Positions 50,850 to 59,278 are shown, counted from the stretch's first letter. The stretch: DNA of 64,000 nt from Prevotella sp. (GCA_024680755.1 JAILBT010000006.1:40726-104725), one strand, 5' to 3'. Notes: generated by a model from the letters alone, not told the origin. Numbers and translations are program-made.

Positions 50850-51180
50850 TCAGATGCTTAAGATTCTTTCAAACATTCCGTCTGTGTTCTCTTCAATGGC
50901 ACGGATGTCTGAGGCTATCGCTTCGGGCGAGCGCAACTGCACGGGCTTGTAGAAATACTTGGTGAACGACAGTTCGTAGCCAATGACGGTATTCTCGTCG
51001 TTGACCCAGGCATCGGGCGTGTAGGGCAGTACCTCGTTCCGCATGAAAGTTTCAATGCCGCCATCATAGCGCAAGGGCACATGCTCGATGTCGCTGAGTG
51101 CTTTGTCGGGAACGGGGTTGCCGTTGTCGTCGCGCACTATCTCGGCATCAGGACACACCCCGGCGAAATACTTCGAATTA
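50850..51180 (-). pseudogene. hsdM: C-terminal remnant of type I restriction enzyme M subunit (HsdM)
   Basis: About 105 residues are readable: DIEHVPLRYDGGIETFMRNE, VLPYTPDAWVNDENTVIGYE and LSFTKYFYKPVQLRSPEAIA, ending in FERILSI. This is the characteristic C-terminus of HsdM. An in-frame TAA lies just upstream of the SKYFAGVCPDAE codons, and no methylase catalytic domain, hsdS or hsdR is present. It is a relic of a lost type I system. Confidence 0.8.
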
Positions 51181-51218
51181 CATTAATACTTACAGTATAT
51201 GCATACGGCCTGACAGCC

Positions 51219-51503
51219 TCAGCGTTTCTTACGTCCCGCATGCGGGAACACGCCGCGATAGGTCTTGTAGAGCTTTCGAACGAGCATGAATGTGTCGAAC
51301 GCCGTGATGCCGTGTGTAATCATAGAACCTATGAACTCTGTGCGGGTGGTCTCTTCGCGCTTCACGAAGAGCGACTGCCATAGGGCGGTGAAGCGTCGGT
51401 CTTGCTCGGCTATCTCCACGTCGAGCTCGGCGCGGCGGGCCTGCAGGTCGTCGAGCGTCAGATAGGTTCTTGGAGCAGGGGTAGTTTCCTTTGTAGGTAA
51501 CAT
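51219..51503 (-). CDS. Small conserved helical protein, 94 aa
   Basis: Basic protein with a coiled-coil-like centre (LDDLQARRAELDVEIAEQDRRF) and a hydrophobic C-terminal part (GSMITHGITAFDTFMLVRKLY), ending in RKKR. It is third in a three-gene minus-strand operon after YtxH-like and holin-like genes, an arrangement common in Bacteroidales. Function unknown; a role at the inner membrane together with its neighbours is inferred. Confidence 0.7.
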   Translation of the reverse strand: MLPTKETTPAPRTYLTLDDLQARRAELDVEIAEQDRRFTALWQSLFVKREETTRTEFIGSMITHGITAFDTFMLVRKLYKTYRGVFPHAGRKKR

Positions 51504-51542
51504 CTGTACAGTGTTTTCCGTTTTCTTTTTCAGACAGCCGCC

Positions 51543-51890
51543 TCAGCTGAGCAGCGTCTGCGTGAGGAAGCGCACCAGAGGGCCTTCGATCCACTGGCGG
51601 CGGTGTGTCACCACGACGATGATTATGCCGAGATAAGCAGCCGCTACCAGCACGAAAGCCAGCGGCGTTCCCGTCCACCGAGCTATCCAGCAGGCAAAAG
51701 CGATGGACAGCATAATGCCTATAGCCGACACAAGCATGAAGACGACAAAGGCCAGGACGGCTGCCGTTATCAGCCGCACCAGTTTGTCGATAGTCCCCAG
51801 CTTGAGGCTTTCGCCCTGAAGCTGGAGATACCTAAGCAACACAGCGGCCATGCGGCCGATGGTCTCTACGTTCTTGTCGCTCGACAGCAT
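51543..51890 (-). CDS. Phage-holin-family/Holin-X-like membrane protein, 115 aa
   Basis: An N-terminal amphipathic helix (ETIGRMAAVLLRYLQLQGESLKLG) precedes two membrane segments, LITAAVLAFVVFMLVSAIGI and LAFVLVAAAYLGIIIVVV, and a cytoplasmic tail. This topology matches the putative Actinobacterial Holin-X/phage holin 3_6 family, which is chromosomal in Bacteroidota and not known to be a phage lysis gene. It lies 6 nt after the YtxH-like gene. Confidence 0.8.
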   Translation of the reverse strand: MLSSDKNVETIGRMAAVLLRYLQLQGESLKLGTIDKLVRLITAAVLAFVVFMLVSAIGIMLSIAFACWIARWTGTPLAFVLVAAAYLGIIIVVVTHRRQWIEGPLVRFLTQTLLS

Positions 51891-51896
51891 CGCTCT

Positions 51897-52106
51897 TTAC
51901 TCTTCGCCGGCGTCCTGTATGTCGTCAACCAGGTCGCCCACTTCCTTGCGTGTCAGCTTGATGTTGTGCTTCTTCATAAAGTCGTCAACGGCATCAGTGA
52001 TGCGGTTGCGTGTGTCGCTGCCCTTCTCGGGGGCCATGAGCAGTCCGAGCGCTGCACCTGCTATGGCGCCGCCAAGGAAAGCTCCGATGTAGCCAATACT
52101 CTTCAT
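51897..52106 (-). CDS. YtxH domain-containing protein, 69 aa
   Basis: A Gly/Ala-rich membrane segment IGAFLGGAIAGAALGLLMAP followed by EKGSDTRNRITDAVDDFMKK is the YtxH signature. Members are small, often stress-linked membrane proteins. It is first in the three-gene operon, read from the promoter at 52186-52216. Confidence 0.88.
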   Translation of the reverse strand: MKSIGYIGAFLGGAIAGAALGLLMAPEKGSDTRNRITDAVDDFMKKHNIKLTRKEVGDLVDDIQDAGEE

Positions 52107-52185
52107 GGTTGTCAGTAGTTTTTAAGGTGAAATAAAAAAAGGTTTAACTCTGTGTCAGCGGTCTGCTACAGTCCACTTTCAGCTG

Positions 52186-52216
52186 CAAAAGTAAGTATTT
52201 TCATTCTTTTTACAAA
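52186..52216 (-). promoter_or_regulatory. Promoter for YtxH-holin operon
   Basis: Minus strand TTTG (52213-52216), 19-nt spacer, TACTTTTG (52186-52193). Confidence 0.8.
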
Positions 52217-52231
52217 CTTTATGTCTGTTTT

Positions 52232-52263
52232 TTTGTTGGTTTGGCCAAATATTTGTACTTTCG
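52232..52263 (+). promoter_or_regulatory. Promoter for SPOR lipoprotein gene
   Basis: TTTG (52232-52235), 20-nt spacer, TACTTTCG (52256-52263; one mismatch to TAnnTTTG), divergent from the preceding promoter. Confidence 0.7.
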
Positions 52264-52324
52264 CCGCAAAAATAGACAACAGACATAATAAGAATAAACA
52301 CTAACCACATCCAAGCAACACATT

Positions 52325-52807
52325 ATGAAGAGACACATTATTTTTGCATTTGCCGCGCTGGGCCTTTTGCTCACCGGCTGCCGTTCGTCAGAGAGTGCCA
52401 GTGCCTACAAGAAAGCATACATGAAGGCCAAGGCACAGGAGGAGGCCAAGCAGCAGACGGAGCCCGTAGTGGCCCCCGTGGCCACGACGCCCGTTGTGAC
52501 AACGCCCACTCAGCCCACGTCGTCCGCCGCCGATGCGTCGGTGAAGCGCGAGAAAGTGACCGTGGTTGACGGTTCGCCGCTGAAGGCCTACAGCGTAGTG
52601 GTGGGTGTGTTCGGCGTGAAGGCCAATGCCGAGGGCCGTCAGCAGACGCTGAAGAACAAGGGCTACAATGCCATCATTGTGCGCAACGAGGCCACCAACC
52701 AGTATCGCGTTGTGGCATCAAGCTTCAACGACAAGGCAGAAGCCGTGTCGAGCCGCGACAAACTGCGTGCCGACTATCCCGATGCCTGGCTTCTGATGAA
52801 CGAGTAA
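52325..52807 (+). CDS. SPOR-domain lipoprotein, 160 aa
   Basis: MKRHIIFAFAALGLLLTGC is a lipoprotein signal peptide with lipobox LLTGC. A Pro/Thr/Val-rich linker (~40-75) leads to a C-terminal SPOR domain, LKAYSVVVGVFGVKANAEGR to YRVVASSFNDKAEAVSSRDKL. SPOR domains bind denuded septal peptidoglycan, so a periplasmic, division-site role is expected. ruvX starts 11 nt after its stop. Confidence 0.9.
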   Translation: MKRHIIFAFAALGLLLTGCRSSESASAYKKAYMKAKAQEEAKQQTEPVVAPVATTPVVTTPTQPTSSAADASVKREKVTVVDGSPLKAYSVVVGVFGVKANAEGRQQTLKNKGYNAIIVRNEATNQYRVVASSFNDKAEAVSSRDKLRADYPDAWLLMNE

Positions 52808-52818
52808 GCAGTGAGGCC

Positions 52819-53244
52819 GTGGCGCGCATACTGTCCATCGACTACGGCCGCAAGCGCTGCGGGCTGGCCGTGAGCGACCCGCTGCAGCTCATAGCCGGCG
52901 GTCTGGCCACGGTGGCCACCGCCGAGTTGGCGGCGTGGATAGCCAACTACATGCAGCGCGAGCAGGTGGAGCAGGTCGTCATAGGCGACCCGCGACAGCC
53001 CAACGGGGCCCCCAGCGAGAACCACCATCGCGTGGAGCAGTTTGTGGCCAGATGGCGCAAGCTGTTTCCGCAGGTGCCGATAGTGATGTATGACGAGCGC
53101 TTCACCTCGGTGTTGGCCCATCGGGCCATGCTCGACGGCGGCCTCAGCAAGAAGACGCGACAAGACAAGGCACTCGTCGATGAGGTCAGCGCCACCATTA
53201 TCCTGCAAGACTACATGCGCTACAAGGCCAACACCAGGCTATAA
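52819..53244 (+). CDS. ruvX: Putative Holliday junction resolvase / pre-16S rRNA nuclease YqgF
   Basis: The 141-aa RNase H-like protein starts at GTG: MARILSIDYGRKRCGLAVSDP (first catalytic Asp). It continues VVIGDPRQPNGAPSE, VMYDERFTSVLAHRAM (DERxxS motif) and DEVSATIILQDYM with the final acidic residue. Length is typical. It is 11 nt from the SPOR gene and 37 nt from def, so likely one operon. Confidence 0.95.
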   Translation: MARILSIDYGRKRCGLAVSDPLQLIAGGLATVATAELAAWIANYMQREQVEQVVIGDPRQPNGAPSENHHRVEQFVARWRKLFPQVPIVMYDERFTSVLAHRAMLDGGLSKKTRQDKALVDEVSATIILQDYMRYKANTRL

Positions 53245-53281
53245 CGGCGCAAGCCTCGCTTTTATTTCCATAGGACAAGAC

Positions 53282-53845
53282 ATGACACTTCCAATCTACA
53301 CCTACGGTCAGCCCGTACTGCGCAAGGTGGCCGAAGACATACAGCCCGACTATCCCGGACTGCAGCAGCTCATAGACGACATGTGGGAGACCCTGGCCGC
53401 CAGCGAAGGCATAGGTCTGGCCGCGCCTCAGATAGGGCGCAGCATACGCCTGGTGGTCATCGACCTTGATGCCATTGCAGACGACATGCCTCAATACAAA
53501 GGCTTCAGGCAGGCCTTCATCAACCCACACATCCTGGAGACAGACGACAGCCAGACCAGCTCTTCGGAAGAGGGCTGTCTGTCACTGCCCGCCATACACG
53601 AGCGGGTGGAGCGCCCCACCAGAATACACGTCAGGTGGCAGGACGAGCAGTTTGTCGAGCACGACGAGTGGATAGACGACTATCTGGCACGCGTCATGCA
53701 GCATGAGTTTGACCATCTGGACGGCCACATGTTCATCGACCGCATCTCGCCCCTGCGCAAGCAGCTCATCAAGAGCAAGCTCAGGGCCCTGCTGCAGGGA
53801 CGCTACCGCTGCTCATACAAGACAAAGCCACTGCCCAAAAAGTAA
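53282..53845 (+). CDS. def: Peptide deformylase
   Basis: The 187-aa metalloenzyme removes N-formyl groups from nascent proteins. All three signature motifs are present: GIGLAAPQIG, EEGCLSLP with the metal Cys, and QHEFDHLDG with the two metal His and catalytic Glu. The ATG at 53282 gives the expected MTLPIYTYGQPVLRK start; the longer in-frame extension overlaps ruvX in another frame and is not used. Confidence 0.97.
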   Translation: MTLPIYTYGQPVLRKVAEDIQPDYPGLQQLIDDMWETLAASEGIGLAAPQIGRSIRLVVIDLDAIADDMPQYKGFRQAFINPHILETDDSQTSSSEEGCLSLPAIHERVERPTRIHVRWQDEQFVEHDEWIDDYLARVMQHEFDHLDGHMFIDRISPLRKQLIKSKLRALLQGRYRCSYKTKPLPKK

Positions 53846-53892
53846 AGGATGAAGAATGAAGAATGAAGAATAAAAAAACTGAAGAATGACAA
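53846..53892. repeat. GAATGAA-rich short array
   Basis: The def-to-TPR spacer is made of AGAATGA/GAATGAA words repeated about five times with a short A-run. It is the leader of the TPR gene. Confidence 0.7.
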
Positions 53893-55950
53893 ATGAAGAA
53901 TCTCTTGCGTCCCGCTGGTAGCAAGTGGCAAAGCCTGGCGGCCATCGCCTTGCGCGGGTGCCATCACGTTCGCTTCAGAGAGCTGACGTGCGCTGTTTTC
54001 CTCATTCTCCATTTCTCAGTCTTCATTCCGGCTGCCAAGGCACAGTTCAACACCGACCGTCTGCTCATGGTGGGACGGTCGGCGCTTTATTATGAAGACT
54101 ATGTGCTGTCGATACAGTATTTCAACCAGGCCATCAGCGCCAAGCCCTACCTCTACGAGCCCTGGTTCTTCCGCTCGCTGGCCAAATACTATCTCGACGA
54201 CTTTGCCGGTGCCGAGGCTGATGTGAGCCAGGCCCTGGAACGCAATCCCTACGTTGTCAACTGCTATGAGCTTCGCGGCATGGCGCGTATCAGGCAGAAG
54301 AAATATGCCGGTGCCGTGGCCGACTACACGCGTGCGTTACGCTACGAGCCCGACAACAAGGGTCTGTGGCACAACCGCGTGCTGTGCCGCATAAAGCAGG
54401 AACAGTATGACTCGGCCCTCTGCGAGCTGGACACCATGCTGGGCCACTGGGCCCGCTATGCCCCTGCCCACAACATGAGAGCCGAGGTGTTCATGGCCCA
54501 GAAAGACACGGCCAGGGCTATCGAGGCGCTCGACAGGAGTCTGGAGCTGGACCCCTACGACGGCCACACCTGGGCCGCACGCAGCATCATCAGCCTTTCG
54601 CGACAAGAGTGGCTGCAGGCCGAACAGCAGCTGTCGAAGAGCATACACCTGCTGCCCAAGCGCAGCGACAACTATGTGAACCGCGCCCTGGCCCGCTACA
54701 ACATGAACAACCTGCGCGGTGCCATGAACGACTATGACACGGCCATCGACCTGGACCCCAACAGCTTCATAGGCCACTACAACCGCGGACTGCTGCGCGC
54801 ACAGGTGGGCGACGACAACCGCGCCATCACCGACTTCGACTTCGTGCTGCGCATGGAGCCCGGCAACACTATGGCGCGCTTCAACCGCGGCGTGCTACGC
54901 GCACAGACCGGCGACCTGCGCGGGGCCATCGACGACTACACGAAAGTGATTGACGAATATCCCAACTTCCTGACCGGACTGTCCGAGCGCGCCGAATGTT
55001 ACCGTAAGCTGGGCATGAGGCACCAGGCTGAGCGCGACGAGTTTCGCGTGCTTCAGGCCCAGCTGGACCGCAGGGCCGGCAAGAAGCCTAAGCCCGGCAA
55101 GCGGCAGACGCGCAAGCGCGGCGACACCGACGACCCCGAGAAATACAACCAGCTGGTTGTGGCCGACGAGCAGGAGCTGAACAACGAGTACCAGAGCGTC
55201 TATCGCGGACGCGTGCAGAACCGGCACACCGACGAACAGCCGCAGACCATGTACATGGTGTCAACGGTCAGGCCCAAACGCGACGTCAGCACATACGTGG
55301 CCTACGACCGCAGCGTGGACTCGCTGGCCCGGCAGGGCCTGCCTCTCTACCTATCGACCCGGCAGCCGCAGCTGTCGGAAGAGCAGTCGGCCAGTATCTT
55401 CAGCGCTATCGACTCGCTGACCAAGGCCATCAACACCAGCAGCAACACGCCGCAGGCCACGTCCGCACTGCTGCAACGCTCTATGGCATACGCCACCACG
55501 CAGAACTACCAGTCGGCCATAGACGACCTGACCACATACCTGCTCATCGACTCCACGTCGGTGGTAGCGCTATGGCAGCGGGCAGCCTGCCAAGACCGCG
55601 TCAACGAGTTTCAGGCCAGCGAGGGCACCGACGTGCGCATGAAGACAGCCAACGTGCTGGTTGACCTGGAACATGCCGCGCGCCTGGCCCCGGGTAATGC
55701 CTTCATACTGTACAACCGCGGCTGCATCTATCTGCAGCGTGCCGACTATGCCGAGGCCGAGGCCGATTTCACACGCGCCCTGGCCATCGACGCTCGCCTG
55801 GCCGAAGCCCACTACAACCGTGCGTTGTGCCGACTGCGGCTGAAGAACACCGCCGGGGCCGTGGCCGACCTGAGCAAGGCAGGCGAGCTGGGTATATATA
55901 CAGCCTACGCCCTGATAAAGAAACACACAGCAACACAGAATGGAGATTAG
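53893..55950 (+). CDS. Secreted/periplasmic tetratricopeptide-repeat protein, 685 aa
   Basis: After an unusually long N-terminal segment with a hydrophobic stretch (CAVFLILHFSVFIPAAKAQ, ~33-51, cleavable), the protein has consecutive TPR units. Examples are ALYYEDYVLSIQYFNQAISA, YAGAVADYTRALRYEPDN, LRGAMNDYDTAIDLDPNS, LRGAIDDYTKVIDEYPNF and YAEAEADFTRALAIDARL. A charged spacer (RRAGKKPKPGKRQTRKRGDT, ~380-400) separates two TPR clusters. TPR proteins mediate protein contacts; no enzymatic domain is seen. The stop overlaps the trmO start by 11 nt, indicating translational coupling. Confidence 0.85.
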   Translation: MKNLLRPAGSKWQSLAAIALRGCHHVRFRELTCAVFLILHFSVFIPAAKAQFNTDRLLMVGRSALYYEDYVLSIQYFNQAISAKPYLYEPWFFRSLAKYYLDDFAGAEADVSQALERNPYVVNCYELRGMARIRQKKYAGAVADYTRALRYEPDNKGLWHNRVLCRIKQEQYDSALCELDTMLGHWARYAPAHNMRAEVFMAQKDTARAIEALDRSLELDPYDGHTWAARSIISLSRQEWLQAEQQLSKSIHLLPKRSDNYVNRALARYNMNNLRGAMNDYDTAIDLDPNSFIGHYNRGLLRAQVGDDNRAITDFDFVLRMEPGNTMARFNRGVLRAQTGDLRGAIDDYTKVIDEYPNFLTGLSERAECYRKLGMRHQAERDEFRVLQAQLDRRAGKKPKPGKRQTRKRGDTDDPEKYNQLVVADEQELNNEYQSVYRGRVQNRHTDEQPQTMYMVSTVRPKRDVSTYVAYDRSVDSLARQGLPLYLSTRQPQLSEEQSASIFSAIDSLTKAINTSSNTPQATSALLQRSMAYATTQNYQSAIDDLTTYLLIDSTSVVALWQRAACQDRVNEFQASEGTDVRMKTANVLVDLEHAARLAPGNAFILYNRGCIYLQRADYAEAEADFTRALAIDARLAEAHYNRALCRLRLKNTAGAVADLSKAGELGIYTAYALIKKHTATQNGD

Positions 55951-56629
55951 ACCCGTGGCGGTGTTCCGCTCACCGCTGACAAGCAAGTTTGGCGTTCCGC
56001 GGCAGAGCGGCCTCTGTCCGGCCCTGCAGGGACGCGTGGTGTTCGAGCCGCCATACCGCAAGGCTGAGGCTGTGCGCGGCATAGAAGACTTCTCGCACCT
56101 GTGGCTGCTGTGGGGCTTCTCGGCCAATGGCACCGAGCGGCAGTCGCTGACCGTGCGCCCGCCGCGTCTTGGAGGCAACCGCCGCGTGGGGGTGTTTGCC
56201 TCGCGGTCGCCATTCCGTCCCAACGGCCTGGCCCTGTCGAGCGTGCGGCTGTGCCGCGTTGAGCCCCACCCCACCCTCGGCCCCGTGCTGCATGTGTCGG
56301 GGGCCGACCTGATGGACGGCACACCAATATACGACGTTAAGCCATACCTACCCTACGCCGACAGCCACCCCAACGCCCTCGGCGGCTTCACCGACACCAG
56401 GCAGTGGCAACCGCTGCGCGTGGAGATGGCCGAGCCGCTGGCCGCGCGCTTCACGACAGACGAGCTGCAGGCGCTGCGCCAGTGTCTCAGCCAGGACCCC
56501 CGCCCACACTACCACGACGATGCCACGCGTGTCTATGGCATGCCCTTCGCAGGACGAGACATACGCTTCACGGTAGCCAACGGCTGCTGCACAGTGGTGG
56601 ACGTGGAGACGGTTGACATTAAACATTAG
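55940..56629 (+). CDS. trmO: tRNA (t6A37) N6-methyltransferase TrmO
   Basis: The 229-aa YaeB/TsaA family enzyme uses SAM to convert t6A to m6t6A in certain tRNAs. Motifs: VAVFRSPLTSKFGVPRQSGL, GIEDFSHLWLLWGF, RPPRLGGNRRVGVFASRSPFRPNGLALSSVRL (the core SAM-binding signature) and DLMDGTPIYDVKPYLPYADS. The C-terminal ~60 residues form the family's extra domain. It overlaps the TPR gene. A t6A-synthesis protein is encoded 1.3 kb away on the other strand. Confidence 0.95.
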   Translation: MEIRPVAVFRSPLTSKFGVPRQSGLCPALQGRVVFEPPYRKAEAVRGIEDFSHLWLLWGFSANGTERQSLTVRPPRLGGNRRVGVFASRSPFRPNGLALSSVRLCRVEPHPTLGPVLHVSGADLMDGTPIYDVKPYLPYADSHPNALGGFTDTRQWQPLRVEMAEPLAARFTTDELQALRQCLSQDPRPHYHDDATRVYGMPFAGRDIRFTVANGCCTVVDVETVDIKH

Positions 56630-56712
56630 ACATTATACATTAAACATTAAACATTAAACATTAGACATTATACATTAGACATTAAACATTATACATTATA
56701 CATTAGACATTA
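56620..56712. repeat. Period-7 ATTAAAC/ATTAGAC array before meaB
   Basis: Heptamers ATTAAAC, ATTAGAC and ATTATAC are repeated about 12 times from the trmO stop onward, the same word family as 32432-32546. The last trmO codons (ACATTAAACATTAG) are already part of the array. Confidence 0.8.
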
Positions 56713-56755
56713 TGTATTAAGGAATTGGAACTATTATAAGCACACATTGAACATT

Positions 56756-57862
56756 ATGGAGCATCCGGAGAATAGCAGCGAATACAAAGGTCTGCAGGTC
56801 AACAGCGGCATAGAACAGCCATCTATCGTCAATCCCTATCTGCAGCGTGGCCGTTTCCGTCGGCGCGAGCTGACGGCCGGCGAGATGGTGGAAGGCATAC
56901 TGAAGGGCGACATCACCATACTCTCGCAGGCCGTGACGCTGGTGGAGAGCCAGCAGCCCCTGCACCAGCAGAAGGCACAGGAGGTCATCAACCGCTGTCT
57001 GCCCTACAGCGGCAAGAGCATCCGCGTGGGCATCAGCGGTGTGCCGGGTGCCGGCAAGTCGACCAGCATAGACGAGTTTGGCATTCACCTGCTCAAGGAG
57101 AAGGGCGGACGTCTGGCCGTGCTGGCCATCGACCCCAGCTCGGAGCACACCAAGGGCAGCATCCTGGGTGACAAGACGCGCATGGAGAAGCTATCGCAAC
57201 ACCCCGACTCGTTCATTCGTCCCAGCCCGTCGGCCGGCTCCTTAGGCGGTGTGGCTCGCAAGACTCGCGAGACCATCATACTGTGCGAGGCGGCCGGTTT
57301 CGACAAGATTTTTGTCGAGACCGTGGGTGTGGGCCAGAGCGAGACGGCCTGCCACTCGATGGTCGATTTCTTCCTGCTGCTGCAGGTGGCCGGTACGGGC
57401 GACGAGCTGCAGGGCATCAAGCGCGGCATAATGGAGATAGCCGACGGCATTGTCATCAACAAGTGCGACGGCGACAACGTTGAAGCCTGCCACCGAGCCG
57501 CCACCGAGCTGCGCAACGCGTTGCATTTCTTCCCATCGTCGCCCAGCGGATGGGAACCGAAGGTGATGTGCTATAGTGGGTTCTACGCCATAGGCATCAA
57601 GGAGGTGTGGGACATGGTCTATCAGTATATCGACTTCGTGCGTCACAACGGCTATTTCGAACTGCGGCGCCAGCAGCAAGCCAAATACTGGATGTATGAG
57701 ACCATCAACGAACAGCTGCGCCGCAGCTTCTACCAGCAGCCCGGTATGCGAGAGCTGCTGGCCGGTGCCGAACGCGACGTGCTGAGCGGACGCCAGACAA
57801 GCTTCGTGGCAGCACAGCAGCTGTTAGACAAGTACTTTGAGGAGATGAGACTACATCATTGA
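56756..57862 (+). CDS. meaB: MeaB/ArgK-type G3E GTPase, methylmalonyl-CoA mutase chaperone
   Basis: The 368-aa P-loop GTPase protects and reactivates B12-dependent methylmalonyl-CoA mutase. Seen: RVGISGVPGAGKSTSIDEFG (Walker A near residue 95), VLAIDPSSEHTKGSILGDKTRM, FIRPSPSAGSLGGVARKTRE, FVETVGVGQSETACHSMVD and VINKCDGDN (GTP base recognition NKxD). The ATG at 56756 is preferred over an in-frame TTG at 56747. Mutase genes are not in the window. Confidence 0.95.
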   Translation: MEHPENSSEYKGLQVNSGIEQPSIVNPYLQRGRFRRRELTAGEMVEGILKGDITILSQAVTLVESQQPLHQQKAQEVINRCLPYSGKSIRVGISGVPGAGKSTSIDEFGIHLLKEKGGRLAVLAIDPSSEHTKGSILGDKTRMEKLSQHPDSFIRPSPSAGSLGGVARKTRETIILCEAAGFDKIFVETVGVGQSETACHSMVDFFLLLQVAGTGDELQGIKRGIMEIADGIVINKCDGDNVEACHRAATELRNALHFFPSSPSGWEPKVMCYSGFYAIGIKEVWDMVYQYIDFVRHNGYFELRRQQQAKYWMYETINEQLRRSFYQQPGMRELLAGAERDVLSGRQTSFVAAQQLLDKYFEEMRLHH

Positions 57863-57899
57863 CGCAATGCAGGTCCGTGTTCCTCCGTGCCAGTTATCG

Positions 57900-58466
57900 T
57901 CATCTGATGATTTTCACCTCGCCGTCGGGTCTGAGCTTTATTATGCCCGATGGTGTATGCGGTTTGTGTTCCTGTCGGCGCGACCAGCATACATAGTCCA
58001 CAGCGTCGATGATGGCGGGGTCAATGTCGCAGTAGTTCTGCGCCGCCGGTTGGCCGCTGATGTTGGCCGAGGTAGAGACAAGAGCCTTCTGGAAGCGATA
58101 GCACAGTTGCTTCGAGAACGGCTCTTTTGTTATGCGTATGCCCACCGAGCCGTCGGCGGCTATGAGGTTTGGTGCCAGGTTGACCGCCCCGTCGAGTATC
58201 AGCGTGAGCGGCTTGTCGGCACAGTCGATGAGCTGCCACGCCACGTCGGGCACCTGCCGCACATAGCGTTGCAGCCGGCCGTCGCTATCGACGAGGCATA
58301 TCAGCGCTTTCGAGTCGTCGCGCTGCTTGATGCGGAACACGCGGCTCACGGCCTCGGCGTTGGTGGCATCGCAGCCGATGCCCCACACGGTGTCGGTGGG
58401 ATAGAGTATCACGCCGCCGCGTCTGAGCGTTTCCACAGCGTTGCGTATGTCTTGTTCTTGTGTCAT
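57900..58466 (-). CDS. tsaC: Sua5/YciO/YrdC family, L-threonylcarbamoyladenylate synthase
   Basis: The 188-aa protein has GGVILYPTDTVWGIGCDATN, VFRIKQRDDSKAL (KxR...SK substrate pocket), GSVGIRITKEPF and ALVSTSANISGQPA, the family signatures. It makes the threonylcarbamoyl-AMP used for t6A37. The length corresponds to the short form without the Sua5 C-terminal domain; YciO-type paralogues cannot be excluded. Convergent with meaB, 37 nt apart. Confidence 0.9.
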   Translation of the reverse strand: MTQEQDIRNAVETLRRGGVILYPTDTVWGIGCDATNAEAVSRVFRIKQRDDSKALICLVDSDGRLQRYVRQVPDVAWQLIDCADKPLTLILDGAVNLAPNLIAADGSVGIRITKEPFSKQLCYRFQKALVSTSANISGQPAAQNYCDIDPAIIDAVDYVCWSRRQEHKPHTPSGIIKLRPDGEVKIIR

Positions 58467-58493
58467 GCTATATGTATATATAATTAATGTGTG

Positions 58494-59144
58494 TCAAAGG
58501 AAAGTGAGCAGCACGTCCCACACGGCCACGACGTGGCACAGCGAGCCCGCCAGGACGAAGAAGTGGAACACGGAGTGCATATATCGGCGCTTGTTTAGCG
58601 AATAGAACACGGCCCCCGTGATGTAGCACACACCCTCGGCCACTATCCATGCCACTGCGGCCGTTGAGACCGCCGCCACGAGTGGCTTGAAGGCTACGAG
58701 CACGGACAGTCCCATGCCGACGAAGCAGAGCGTCTCCGTGCGCGAGTGCTCCTCAAGGTGGACGAAGCTGACCACGGTGCCGGCCAGGGCACATGCCCAC
58801 ACAAACACGAACAGCGTCCAGCCCCAGTAGCCCTGCTCACGCAGGGCGATGAGCGTGATGGGCGAATACGAGCCGGCTATATGCCAGTAGATGGCGGCGT
58901 GGTCGAAGCGTCGCAGTCGTTCTTTCCATCTGCTTCGGCGCGGTGCGGCGTGATAGCATGTCGAGGCCACATACGAGCCGAGCATACCGAAGAGATAGAG
59001 CGCCACACCGACGCTGGCCCAGCCGTTGCCGCCGCGCGTGGTCATCAGCAGGAACACCACCCCCGCCGCCACAGCCAACAGCACGCCGCCGGCGTGCGAC
59101 CAGGTGTTCCAGAGTTCCTCCCTGTGTGTGTATCTTATGGCCAT
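58494..59144 (-). CDS. Hemolysin III (PAQR/HlyIII) family membrane protein, 216 aa
   Basis: A seven-helix protein with EELWNTWSHAGGVLLAVAAG near the start, YVASTCYHAAPRRSRWKERLRRFDHAAIYWHIAGSYSPI (conserved Ser, His and Asp zinc-site residues) and a C-terminal FHFFVLAGSLCHVVAV with the second His. Family members are putative ceramidase-like hydrolases; the cytolytic name is historical. The start is the ATG at 59144; the longer frame adds 20 unrelated residues. Confidence 0.9.
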   Translation of the reverse strand: MAIRYTHREELWNTWSHAGGVLLAVAAGVVFLLMTTRGGNGWASVGVALYLFGMLGSYVASTCYHAAPRRSRWKERLRRFDHAAIYWHIAGSYSPITLIALREQGYWGWTLFVFVWACALAGTVVSFVHLEEHSRTETLCFVGMGLSVLVAFKPLVAAVSTAAVAWIVAEGVCYITGAVFYSLNKRRYMHSVFHFFVLAGSLCHVVAVWDVLLTFL

Positions 59145-59192
59145 TGTAGAGTGTATATGGTGCTGGCTACAGTCTTCTGTGTCTGGCTGCGG

Positions 59193-59219
59193 CGGACGCG
59201 ACACGTCGCGTCCCTACAT
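59193..59219 (-). repeat. Half copy of the ATGTAGGGACGCGAC palindrome
   Basis: The reverse complement matches 45451-45477 at 26 of 27 positions. It lies in the leader between the HlyIII promoter and its gene. Confidence 0.75.
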
Positions 59220-59228
59220 TGTGCGCTG

Positions 59229-59260
59229 CAAAGGTAACAAACTTTTGGCGGATAGGGCAA
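59229..59260 (-). promoter_or_regulatory. Promoter for HlyIII-family gene
   Basis: Minus strand TTG (59258-59260), 21-nt spacer, TACCTTTG (59229-59236). Confidence 0.65.
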
Positions 59261-59278
59261 CAAGAATTGTAAAATCTT

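Noticed and set aside
51543..51890. Prophage lysis gene from the holin-like call
   Set aside because: No other phage genes are nearby. The YtxH/holin-like/small-protein trio looks like a standard chromosomal Bacteroidales operon.
53090..53281. 64-codon N-terminal extension of peptide deformylase
   Set aside because: It lies within ruvX in another frame; the deformylase family start fits the ATG at 53282.
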